From the NCBI GenBank assembly GCA_036924285.1, contig JAYKYS010000068.1, forward strand, positions 1 to 64,000: DNA of 64,000 nt. The letters run 5' to 3'. The notes under the pieces were generated by a model, which worked only from the letters and a program-made list of their open reading frames with translations, was not told the DNA's origin and ran no database searches. Below, piece after piece: positions 51,202 through 61,014 of the stretch. The translations under genes were made by a program, and so were the position numbers. How positions within the stretch are numbered: position 1 is the stretch's first letter; the number at the start of each line of letters is the position of its first letter. This DNA comes from Asterella californica (lineage: Eukaryota > Streptophyta > Marchantiopsida > Marchantiales > Aytoniaceae).

Positions 51202-52609
51202 CTACTCAGAGGCTCCATTTGCACCAGACCTGGCATGTTCAAGCTCGACTGGGAGAAGAACCTCCTGAAGCCGCAGCCAGTTGGGTGCAAATGGCGGGTA
51301 GTATTGCCACAAATGTGTACTGCTGGATTCTTTCACGGTCACATCATGCTGCTTCAGAATAGAAACCAGCTTCTTCTTCTTTTCCTGTACCTCTTCTTCA
51401 CATGGGGGAGCACCTCTGTATGCAAGAAATGCTGTCAGAAGCAAGTTTACAGTACAGATTCATCTGGACACAAGCGCAGCCAGGACATTGCTACAGAACA
51501 GGAGAAATGTAAGGTTTGTATCAAGAAAAAAAATCAGAGGCCAGGCAGCGTCATTGGCAACTCGATTTCCACAAATGGCCTATTGCTATAGTTACTCAGC
51601 AGGACTGAGACGTGAATGTATGCAGTAGCAACATGCAGGACTGCTGTAGTCACAGCATCTGTCCATTTGCAAGAGGCATGATGCAATGCAGGTAGGCTTG
51701 GGCAGCAGCTTTTTGTACTCAACAGTTACCTCCATGCCAAGCTTGCGAAACTGCGCTCTGGAACCTCCTTGATCTTCACATTCTCATTATTGGGCTTTGG
51801 CAGAGTCTCTTTAGTATACTTGCTTGGCATCACAAAAGACACCACATACCTGCAGAATTGATGATTTGGATATCTGCACAATTCACAGCTCGTTTTGAAT
51901 AGACAGTGGCCCACACCTGCCACCTTCCATCTCTGCTGTGACAGGCGCAGTCATGGCAACTTTCTCGCTGCTAGACTTATTGCTCTTCTGCTGCTCCTCA
52001 GCAATAACTGGTGACGTCATTGCCACCTTCTCTGAGCCGCTACTGCTGGCAGAGACATTGTCACCAAATATAAAACCAGCCACCTGCATCATGGCATGCT
52101 CCCTGTGACCTTAACAGTTTCCTTGCATGCCTTGTACATTTGGTTTATGCTTTTGGCAATTGCCACCTGTTTGAAACCGCTTGTCAAAGCCTCACGCAGG
52201 GTGTCTGATTCCACAGTGACTTCTGCTACCAGGTAGGGAGCGTATCGTCTGAGTTGTACCACAGGCTCCACATACAACAGTCTGCACCGTGGGGCAGACC
52301 GTGGGGCAGACCGTGGGGCAGACCTCAGATTGCGCCAAAAACGAGGTGCAGAATTGGTGAAGTGCGACACATGCATTACCTCTTCCTACTGCTCAATGTC
52401 TGAATGACACTATGTTTTGGCTTTTCTAGCTTGCTGACCTCGTACCTGCGTCAGACCATGCAAACACCACTCACCGGATAGATACGTGCAACTTGCGCCC
52501 GGGCGGAGCTGAAGAAAGCTAAGATGCGTGCAAATTACCAAGAGACAATCGGCCAGGCAGCTAGGGCTATTCCAACAGCGCCAGCGGCATACAAAGCTAC
52601 CTTGGCCAT
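51202..52609 (-). CDS. SOUL/HBP-family heme-binding protein
   Basis: Start ATG 52609 gives a hydrophobic N-terminus (MAKVALYAAGAVGIALAAW), a signal anchor or targeting peptide, with the first exon ending at 52539. The core SOUL domain follows: VVQLRRYAPYLVAEVTV and ALTSGFKQVA (about 52270-52170), FIFGDN (about 52075) and SEKVAMTSPV, then a second SEKVAMTAPV (about 52050-51930), PSKYTKETLPKPN (about 51815), ERSFASLAWR-like sequence at the next splice junction, and the C-terminal YYPPFAPNWLRLQEVLLPVE. It ends at TAG 51202. SOUL proteins bind heme or other tetrapyrroles; plastid members take part in chlorophyll or heme handling, and plant cytosolic members carry porphyrins. The motif MTSPV/MTAPV, single in most members, is duplicated with a Lys/Ser linker. 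The join between the second exon and VVQLRRY is uncertain by one codon phase. Confidence 0.86.
52286..52321. repeat. 12-bp tandem repeat, three perfect copies, next to a splice acceptor
   Basis: ACCGTGGGGCAG is repeated three times. On the minus strand it reads as CTGCCCCACGGT units in the SOUL intron immediately before the exon starting with VVQLRRY, so it multiplies the polypyrimidine-like tract. Confidence 0.9.
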
Positions 52610-53026
52610 GCAGACCTCCGCCGAGCTCCTTGTCGTTCGAATGGAACTGTTGTGCAAGGCAGCGCAATATTTGCTGACTTCTGCAGTGCACAACGCTCGC
52701 TAACGTCTGCAGTATAAAAACGATGGCCTGTGCGTTTTGCTGACCCAGGACGCTTCCGGCAAGTCCACCTAGGGCGCATGGTGGGAAGGCCCCCCTGTGA
52801 GCGGCAGACGGCACATTCAAGCCCCCTGTGTGCTTTGCCGCGTCTGAGGTGCCACTTGTTAATCTTTTGTCGGAGGTAATCAACTGACTGTGGTTGAGAG
52901 CGGTGGATTGTGCGTTGCTGACCTCATAAGGAGAGAGCTCTCTAGCTCGACCCATCCGAGTTGATCGGACAGACGTTCAGCGCAAACAATTGAGAAGGAA
53001 GCCTGAATTGTTGAGCAAGCTCTATC
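52610..53026. promoter_or_regulatory. Divergent promoter region between SOUL and TM9SF
   Basis: A 417-bp gap separates start codons on opposite strands. Long open frames on the minus strand here continue past the SOUL start but show no family resemblance and are not called. Promoter function is inferred. Confidence 0.4.
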
Positions 53027-56000
53027 ATGAGGCAACGTGTAGTGCTGGTGGCAGCACTTGCGCTTGCAAGTGTAGCCAGCGCTGCTGGCTACTACCTGCC
53101 CGGCACGTATCCGCAAGAATTTGTTGAAGGCCAACAGCTGCAGGGTAAGTCTGCAAGATAGGTTTGCAAGACTGGCTGGCTGACTGGCGCATATCGCTGC
53201 TACCCTAGCCATTGATACATCACAAAGTACTTGGTACCATGTCATATTTTGCCAGGCTGCACACACTGACCATCTTCAGGTAACAACTGAAAGGCATGAC
53301 TGTTGCTATGTCTGCAGCTGCTGTCAACTCTCTCACATCAGCAGAGACAGAGCTACCATTTGACTACTACTCACTGCCCTTCTGCAAGCCAGCTGAAGGT
53401 GCAAAGAAGTCTTTGAACAGCATAAATCCTGGCACCATCTTGATGGGGTCCCGCATTCAGAATTCGCCCTATAACTTCACCATGAAGGTGAAGTCGTAAC
53501 TGTGCTATATCTGCCATTTGCCTCGGTGCCAAATGCAAGTGACTTTACTGTATGATAGCAACAAACTTTACATGGCAAATGCTTCAGGTTGATGAACGTG
53601 GCAAGCTGGTGTGTCAACCAGATGGCTTTTACCCTCCCCTTACGGCAGACGATGTCACAGTACGTGCTTTGCACTGTCTGCAGCTGCAGGCTTGGAGCCA
53701 AGTCACCACCGCTTGTCAACAACCTTGCTGTTGTGCAGAACCTGAATGAGAAGATTGACCAACAGTACAGGGTTAGACTCATTCTAGACAACTTACCAGT
53801 GACAACTTATGACCTTGAAGAGAATCCAGAAAGTGTGAGGCCAGGCTATGAATTGGGATATGAAAGAGATGGCAAGCGCTTCATCAACAATCACCTTATG
53901 TTCAAGATCTTGGTGCACCAAACCAACGGACAATACACTAGAGCCAAGGAGAACATGGCAGAGATTGAAGCTGCAGCAATAGTCGAGGTCAGACTTGCAT
54001 GCATGGGACATTCTGTATCAGAGTCCCCCATGCTACAGGCATTGTTACCTGGTACTACATTGCCCAATACCCCAACAGTCATCACCTGCTGTGACTATGC
54101 TGGCAGGGAGGGGCTCGCAGGATGCTGAAACAGTCCAAGCAGCAGATTAATGCCCTTGATGACCCTCTTGATGAGGAGTTCAGTGAAATGGATGTCCTTG
54201 ATGATGCCAACTCAATGTACATGGTGAGGCCCAAGGAGCTTGGACAAGAAGCACAAACTGCAACAATCATATATATGCCTGGATTGTGGCACAGTTGGGT
54301 CTGTGTATGCTCAAAAGCATTATTGTGAGATATCTGAAACAAGTTTAACAAGTTATTTTTGTATCCCCCAAATGGTTTTGTAAATTGTCATCAAGCTGCA
54401 AGGGGCATGTGCAGGTTGTTGGGTTTGAAGTGATGGCATGCAGTATCAAGCGCAAAGCTGGTGCACGCGTAGAGCCTCTTTCTTGTGTTGGAAATGACGA
54501 CAGGCCTCCAGAGCCACAGGAAGTCACTGCTGGTAATCAGATGGCAACTGCTCATCTAGTCTACACGCATTCATGCATTGGACACCATTTGTTGCATAGA
54601 TATGAATCGTCTGTATTGCTGTGGTGTTTCTTGGTGTTGAAATGTCCTTCTGCAGCAATATAACTGCTTGAGGTTGAAACTTCATTTTGCAGTGCTGACA
54701 CATCCTCTTTGGTGTGCTTCTCATTGTGCTCGTCGACATTGCAGATGCCAAAGTTGTGTACACATTTGATGTTTACTGGGAAGAGTCTGACATCAGCTGG
54801 GCATCTCGCTGGGATGCCTACCTCAACATGCCTGGAGGGAGAGTCCACTGGTTCAGCATCCTCAACAGTCTCATGGTGGTTCTGGTTATGAGTAGCATTG
54901 TTGCCATGATCATGATGCGAACTATCAGAAGAGACCTGCAGCGCTATGAAGGCTTGCTTGGTGACGCTGGTACTGCTCTGCTGCTGTTATTCCCTGTTTC
55001 AGAGTGTTTCCTTCCAGAAGGCTGCGTGCTGTACACAGCCCCCATGAGTATCAGATTGACTGCCTCATATGCCTGCAGTCAACAGCCAATGTTGTCACCA
55101 GGGTTATGTCTTCACCGTCATTCAGGGCATGTGCGTTTGATACAGGCAACGACATGGAAGAAAGTGGCTGGAAGATGGTGTCTGGAGATGTGTTCAGACC
55201 ACCCAAGAATGCGATTCACTTGTGCGTCCAAATTGGCAGTGGTGTCCAAATTATCACTTCAGCCTTTGCAACACTCTTCTTTGCTGCACTTGGTGAGTGC
55301 TCATTCAGCAATGGAGTCTTGGGTTAGTGCAAAACATCTCTTGTGGCTTGTCATATTGTAATTGTATGCATCTTCATCAGCTCAGTCCTGAGATTGCAAA
55401 TGCCTGCATATGTGCACTCTTTGCTTGTGGCTTTGCTTGTAGTCCTGGCCAAGCTTTGCTCGAACGTGCACCAGTGTCGTGTTGGCGACCAAGAAGGGGC
55501 CAACCTGTCAATGATGTGCAGGTTTCCTGTCACCTGCCTCACGTGGGGCCCTGTTGACGGCTTTGCTCGTCATGTATCTGCTGCTAGCTGTGGCTGCTGG
55601 TTTTGCATCGGTCTGGTTGTGGGGCATTATCCACCGCAGCTATGAGGGCTGGTATGCCGTAGCGTGGAGAGTAGCTTGCTACTTCCCGGGCATCAGCTTG
55701 CTGCTCCTGAGTGTGTTAAATGTGCTCATCCACCACACTGGTTCATCTGGCGCAATTCCACTAGGAGCCTTCTTCAGTCTGGTGTCCCTGTGGTTCCTGA
55801 TCTCTATTCCCCTTTGCTTCTCAGGTCAGTCAATTTTGCTCAGAAAATAAGCTGGCTGCCTTGACAGCCTGCGTCACGTCAAGGTTCGACAATGGACTGC
55901 ATACACGCCTGTATTGCTACTGTGTTTGTACCATCCTCAAAGGGATCTGCTTGATTCAGCAATGCTGCTGCAGGGGGAATGATTGCTGCAAAGCAACCCA

Positions 56001-56838
56001 TTGTCACTTACCCAACACAAACCAACCAGATCCCCAGACACATTCCTCCTCCACATTGGGCCAGCCATCCCTATGTGCTCTTTGCAGCTGCTGGTCTGCT
56101 GCCTTTTGGAACTATCTTTGTCGAACTCTACTTTGCCATGACATCCATCTGGCAGGTCAGTGTGATGCATAATCAGATACCAACCCCTCTGTACATGACA
56201 TTGGTTACCAAAACAACCTGCTACTGGTATTTGTACTGCTGCTCTGCATGTAGTTGCTGCCCTGCCTACTGCACATCATGCAAACTTGGATGTATGGAAC
56301 TCAACTTGTTCTGAGTGCATTGCAGGGCTACTTCTACTACATTTTTGGCTTCTGCTTTGTGGTTGGTGCCTTGACTGTCATCATCACCATTGAAGTGGCA
56401 ATTGTCACAACATATGTGCAGCTCTGTGCTGAGGACTATCAGTGGTGGTAAGTCATGACAGTCACTGCTGACTGAGCTTGCAAGTCTGCATTGTGTTTGA
56501 GCAAATATTTGCACAAGCCAAGTTTACCAGGTGGTTGGTGTTCTGCTTTCTTGACTGCATCAACACATCTATTACTTTGCTTGCATCAATACCTTTGCTG
56601 AAACTGTAGGTGGAGGTCGTTCCTCAGAGGTGGTAGCTTGGCTTTGTATATGGCCTTGTACGCTATTGGCTTTCTGTTCAACACACTTCATCTGCTGTCT
56701 GGCTTTTTGTCGGTGCTGCTGTACTTGTCGTACATGGTTCTCATCCTTTGGGCTGTATACCTGGCTATGGGCACAGTTGGATTTGCATCTTCTTTCCTGT
56801 TCACCTACAAGATTTTTGCATCTGTGAAGGCTGATTAG
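53027..56838 (+). CDS. Transmembrane 9 superfamily (nonaspanin) protein
   Basis: Exon 1 (53027-53144) encodes a signal peptide (MRQRVVLVAALALASVASA) and GYYLPGTYPQEF. Exon 2 joins in phase with VNSLTSAETELPFDYYSLPF and GSRIQNSPYNF, the conserved lumenal block. Further exons give RLILDNLPVTTYD, YELGYERDGKRFINNHL and KVVYTFDVYWEESDISWASR, then RVHWFSILNSLMVVLVMSS (first of nine membrane helices) and WKMVSGDVFRPPKNAIHLCV. Multiple helices at about 55,250-56,800 follow, including PFGTIFVELYFAMTSIW and YYIFGFCFVVGALTVIITIE. The stop is at 56836-56838. The tail ends VKAD, fitting the KxD/E signal that binds COPI for Golgi retention. The N-terminal lumenal domain is longer and more variable than usual (VDERGKLVCQPDGFYPP). 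TM9SF proteins act in Golgi/endosome sorting of membrane proteins. The gene sits head to head with SOUL. Confidence 0.93.
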
Positions 56839-57613
56839 AGTCTGATATTGTCAGGGCACTCATGTATCCTGTCTTGTACAATGCGGGCCATGTGGTCTAG
56901 GAGACCAACGACATCCTGCCAACATTGAAGTCGAAAAACATAGACTGCCTTCCTGCCCAGCTGTGTACTGCAAACGTCACTGCAGGTTTGACATCGCTGC
57001 GTCACCGTATCAAGCTTGTTTGGGGGAGGCAAAACCAACATTGTGCATTGAGACATGGAAGTGATTAGTACAGTGGTTGAAGGCTGCACTCCAATGCACC
57101 TGTGTGTGTGTGATGTGTAACTCAGGACACCGTGCTGGCAATGCAATGTCTTGATGCAACAACCCCTTGTACAGCAACACAATGGTAGAAGCACCTAACC
57201 AAGTCTGCTTAACACTTAGTGTTGCTGCGACCGCCAATGTTGGTATTGCTGTTACAGTACTGGCATGACAACACTTTTACAAAGTTGGCGTAAGTGGATC
57301 TCTGCAAATCGATATCTTAGTACCACACTTGAGCTTATGAACATGGCAATTTCGCTAGCCATAGCCAGGTCCTAGTGAGAGCGGATTGCTTTTTGAACAT
57401 TAACGTTCAAAGTCAACATGACAGCCCGGCTTCAATGCAACCTTTTCACATGGCTGACGCCGCTCGCGCAGCGTTCCGCTGCGCAAGCGGCCTAAGCCAC
57501 TTAATTAATGCGGGTCCCGCAGCAGCAGCAATTATCGATGCTGTGAATCTATGCGTACAGGTTTTGGGTCAAAAAATGACTTACTCAAGTCTGCAAGGAC
57601 TCACTGATTCAAG
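56839..57613. other. Convergent intergenic region with a GC-rich hairpin
   Basis: The gap holds the 3' ends of TM9SF and the plastid-type protein gene. A plus-strand open frame near 57435-57555 (MADAARAAFRCASGLSHLI) is followed by a possible donor, but it runs into the antisense of the next gene and resembles nothing known. A hairpin lies at 57460-57490. Confidence 0.45.
57460..57490. repeat. 14-bp GC-rich inverted repeat with 3-base loop
   Basis: CCGCTCGCGCAGCG pairs with CGCTGCGCAAGCGG (one mismatch) around TTC. It is unusually GC-rich for the surroundings, between two converging genes. Confidence 0.85.
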
Positions 57614-58887
57614 CTATATATCTTGCTTATCTGCTTGTTTCAAGCGTGCATCCCACTTGGCAAGCTCATCTGCTGACAGCTGGCGACGATGCTCTTCTGT
57701 ATTTTGCTCCTCAAGCTCTTGTCTTTCTTGCTGCCGCCGCTTGCTTGTCTCTTGCACAGATGCAGACCACTCCCTTGTAGAGTCCTGCAGACAAAAGGTA
57801 ACCCTTAAACATTGCCCAGTACATCAGCACATTGTCCTCAAGGTGTACATATCAGGTTTGTCACAGCATGAGACCAAGCTTGCAAAATGACCTACCCCGA
57901 GCTGCCTTGCCTTGTCTGCAGATGCCTTGCTAATCTCCTGGACTCCAGGCACATCAATACTCACAGGCTCTGTGTTGGCCACGCGTTCCACCTGCAAAAC
58001 TGCGTACAGTTTTGGAGTCTGATACCTGCACGTATTTGAGCAAATGCTCACAGCCAACACTCGCATGTCAACAGAGGCAGCAACTAAACACACCAAGACC
58101 TTCATCTACAGACATGTTAAGTCAGACTCCATAGCCGGCAAGTCCTTGTGCAAAATTGTATGCCGATGCTTTCCTCCTGTATGATCTGATATGCTTTCTA
58201 TGAAGTGCTCAGAGAGGGCTCTATCTTGCTTGCTGACAAGACATAGACTATTCACCTGGACATGTGCAGCGCAGACCAACACTGCAGCAGCAAGGAAGCC
58301 ATCAAAGGTGAAACCGTTACGCAACAGAGGCAACGCGTACACAGCTGCAAAGGCATAGTATTTGGCAGCTTGTTCTTCGTCATCTATGGCTGCAAAAACC
58401 CAAGCCTGCAATATAAGGACGGCTTGCAGAGTTTCAGTTGCCAATCGCTAGATGTGTACCAGGCCTGCAAGCGAGCACAGCAACTCACCGTCCAGTTGAC
58501 TAAAGGTATGAAGCTGACCACCGACATGACCCCCCATTTGATACCCTCTGGCTCAGCATCTGTTTCACCATAGCCATCTGACTTGCCCTGATTGGCTTGC
58601 TTTGCTTTTCCAGTCAGTAATGGGGTGGCAGAGTAAAGTAAACCAGCAGTAGCTGCTGAGAAAAAGCCAACTGACAGCAGATCAGCAGTCACAGCAGAAG
58701 ATATCACGCTTGCCCGCCGTGCTATTCGTCCACCCTGCTTGAGACTTGAGTGTGTGCGTGACGAACAAGCAGCTGAGTTCTCACGCTGTCGGCCAAATAC
58801 CAAACTATGGCACGGACGCGAGCAAGCTGACCCAGCAAACAAGGCCTGAAAGCTTGCACAAGTCTGCCCAAGTTCGAGCAACACCAT
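57614..58887 (-). CDS. Conserved plant/algal membrane protein, probably plastid-targeted
   Basis: Exons end in phase at TAG 57614. The N-terminus from ATG 58887 (MVLLELGQTCASF; an in-frame ATG at 59013 is an alternative) is rich in S, R and A, like a chloroplast transit peptide. Membrane segments follow: TADLLSVGFFSAATAGLLYS, then WGVMSVVSFIPLVNW joined to AWVFAAIDDEEQAAKYYAFA, and LPLLRNGFTFDGFLAAAVLV with CAAHVQ. The pattern of WGVMSxxSxxPxxNW, then SWVFAW-like, then YALxYxxPxLR resembles an uncharacterised plastid membrane protein family of plants, recalled by pattern only. The C-terminal exons are soluble: VERVANTEPVSIDVPGV and a charged Q/E/R-rich helix (SKRRQQERQELEEQNTEEH). The function is unknown. 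It is divergent from CTF8, with 235 bp between start codons. Confidence 0.6.
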
Positions 58888-59122
58888 CAGCGTCTGGCAA
58901 ATACTGCAGAAACCTGACACGATGGGGCCAAGCCCTGAATTGCTGAAACAGATCTGGCTTGAACGAAATGAAGCTGCAACGGCAGCTGAGGCTGTTTCAC
59001 TTCTGCCAAACACCTCGGTGCATCACCGTCATGAGCAGATGCTTGACGCTCAGTGACGAATGAAAGGCCCCACCTGGAGTTAAAGAGCTTGACATGTAAA
59101 CAAGCAGAGCTGGCTGGTCTAC

Positions 59123-59641
59123 ATGACAAGCAGACTTGATCAGCACTTTGCCATACCGATCGCTGCAGGCGATGGTCAGTGCCCTACGTGGTGCCTCATC
59201 GAGCTGCAAGGGGAGCTTGAAGTTCAGGAGGATATTACGTCGGCAACGATTCCTGTCGGATCTTTGTCTCAGTCCTCATTTGTGAGTTGCACTGCAGTGC
59301 AAGGACCAGTCCTGCTTTACGCAGATTGACATCAATGTGTAAACGTGTTCATGCAGAAAGGTGATGCGTTGCAGCTCACAATTGGGAACCATCAGCTAGA
59401 AGGCAAGAAAGTTGCTCTCAAAAAAGCATTTGCCATATTACAGCCAGAGGCCATAGACCATACCTCTGGGCTATGTCAATCTTACAAGGTAGCACAACAC
59501 ACTCAAGCAGAATAGTGATGCAAGCCAGTTCGCACCCTGGTGTGTTACATACAGGTGATTGGCGTGCTGCATGACAAGTATCTATTCAAGACTCGACCTC
59601 GACCCCTCATTTCTAAGCCAGATCCTACAAAGAGATGCTGA
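59123..59641 (+). CDS. CTF8: CTF8, subunit of the alternative RFC (Ctf18-RFC) clamp loader
   Basis: Three exons join exactly in phase: 59123-59281, 59357-59488 and 59555-59641, giving 125 residues, the usual size for this small protein. The family blocks are WCLIELQGELEVQ near residue 23, the GDALQLTIGNHQLEGKKVAL core, KKAFAILQ, and the C-terminal VIGVLHDKYLFKTRPRPLI. CTF8 binds DCC1 and CTF18 to form the Ctf18-RFC complex, which loads or unloads PCNA and promotes sister-chromatid cohesion in S phase. It is compact and complete. It converges with the EF-hand gene, whose stop codon is only 95 bp away, and diverges from the plastid-type membrane protein gene. Confidence 0.9.
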
Positions 59642-59736
59642 GACATGTATGCTGCACTGTTGGCCGGCTACACACACATCCTGTTGCACGCAAAGGCGGT
59701 ACTTCTGACACATGCTGCACTCTGGCTGCTGCTAGC

Positions 59737-60676
59737 CTACACAGCTGCACTCCTTTTGGTTGGCAGGGGAGGCGGCTTGTATGTTTTAGCTGTTACTCTG
59801 TTGCGTAGTTGCTTGATCTGACTCAAATGCAGGCTTTGCAGGAACTCTGTTAATGTCAGTGTCTTCCCTGCAACAGTAAGACGCCTGGATACTGTGTATG
59901 CCTGAAGCAATCTCTTGACCATGCATTGTTTGACTGTCAGCTGCGGGGCAAGGCAGACCTGCAGCAGCTTACCGCTGTTGAGGTCTGAGGTTCCAAAGAT
60001 TTCTTCCAACTGTGCATCTAGCAAGCCTCTGCCATATCTGAGGTACAATATTTGCATGGCACCCTCTAAGGAAACGTTGCCTGAACCCTCTTTGTCATTC
60101 ATGACAAATTGGACTACATTGAAGAGCCGCCTAGGCTCATACCCTGCAGAAGGACGTGCACAAATTGACTGGTAATGATGTGAGCCAAAAAGCGAATGAG
60201 AAGCACGGTCCTCTCACCAGTCTTGTCATTGTTGCATCTGTGATACATTGCTTGGAACTCTGCCCAGTTCAGGGCCTGGTCACAGTCCTCGTCCACTTCC
60301 CAAATCATGTCCTCTATCTCTGTCTGCACAAAATCTCAGAACATGCCTGATCAGTGACTGGGAGCACAGTACAGCACTAGAAGCCTCATGTCTTGTTAAT
60401 CATAGGGATAGGACTTCCTTGAGGATGACTGACGCACTCACTTTCTTTGCTTTGTGACCCATATCGAGAAAGAGTGCATTGAGTTCGTCAGCATCAATGA
60501 CGCCATCGTGATTGCGATCTAAGGTGGTAAAGGCCCTGTGCAGCTCTGCAGCCTCGTTTTTCCTGGCAAAGCGCTCCTGCGAAGTGCTACTTATCTACTT
60601 TGCCGGACATGCGGGAAAGAATGAATGCCAGAGTGCAAATGCAGCAGCAGCTTACTCTTGCTTCCTGATTAGCCAT
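59737..60676 (-). CDS. EF-hand calcium-binding protein
   Basis: Start ATG 60676 opens a 7-codon exon (60676-60656, MANQEAR) that joins in phase to ERFARKNEAAELHRAF. Loops in order are DRNHDGVIDADE (canonical EF-hand 1), DEDCDQALNWAE (good EF-hand 2), a divergent third (DKEGSGNVSLEGA) and a degenerate fourth around TSDLNSGKLLTLTEF. The C-terminus is short and basic/proline-rich (KTYKPPPLPTKRSAAV), ending at 59737. The four-EF layout, about 190 residues, is calmodulin/centrin-like. A flagellar or centriolar Ca2+ sensor is possible, but there is no decisive motif. The exon joining GKLL to TLTEFLQSLHL skips an intron of about 110 bases. It is head to head with MAEA (338 bp). Confidence 0.8.
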
Positions 60677-61014
60677 TCTACCACAGATTGCGAAGCACTG
60701 CTGTACAACAGGCGAGCCTAAGGTTGTTGTATGACCTGCAAGAAGGGCTCAGCTCCGCCGCGCCCCTCAGGCAAGCCGACGAACGCACACACTATACACA
60801 GCAGCTAATGCACAGAGCCTGCGCCTGTACTTTCAGCAAAAGACGGAACTCGCAGGGCTCGAGACCTGCATTTTTAGTGAAGACCTGGATAATAAATGGA
60901 ACAGCGTTGACTGATCTTGTTGACTGTCATTTGCATCCTAGCCTGGTTTCCAGCTCGATACATCACTTGAAAGCCTTACCGTTCTGTATATCTATTGATA
61001 ACATCCAGGTCGTG
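60677..61014. promoter_or_regulatory. Divergent promoter region between EF-hand gene and MAEA
   Basis: A 338-bp gap separates start codons on opposite strands. No exon is recognised. Bidirectional promoter function is inferred. Confidence 0.4.

Noticed and set aside
52410..52955. 181-codon minus-strand ORF over the SOUL/TM9SF gap
   Set aside because: It overlaps the SOUL 5' exons in another frame and the promoter region, with no recognisable domain.
57375..57890. 171-codon plus-strand ORF
   Set aside because: Most of it is the antisense shadow of the plastid-type protein's C-terminal exons. Only its first part remains as a weak candidate.
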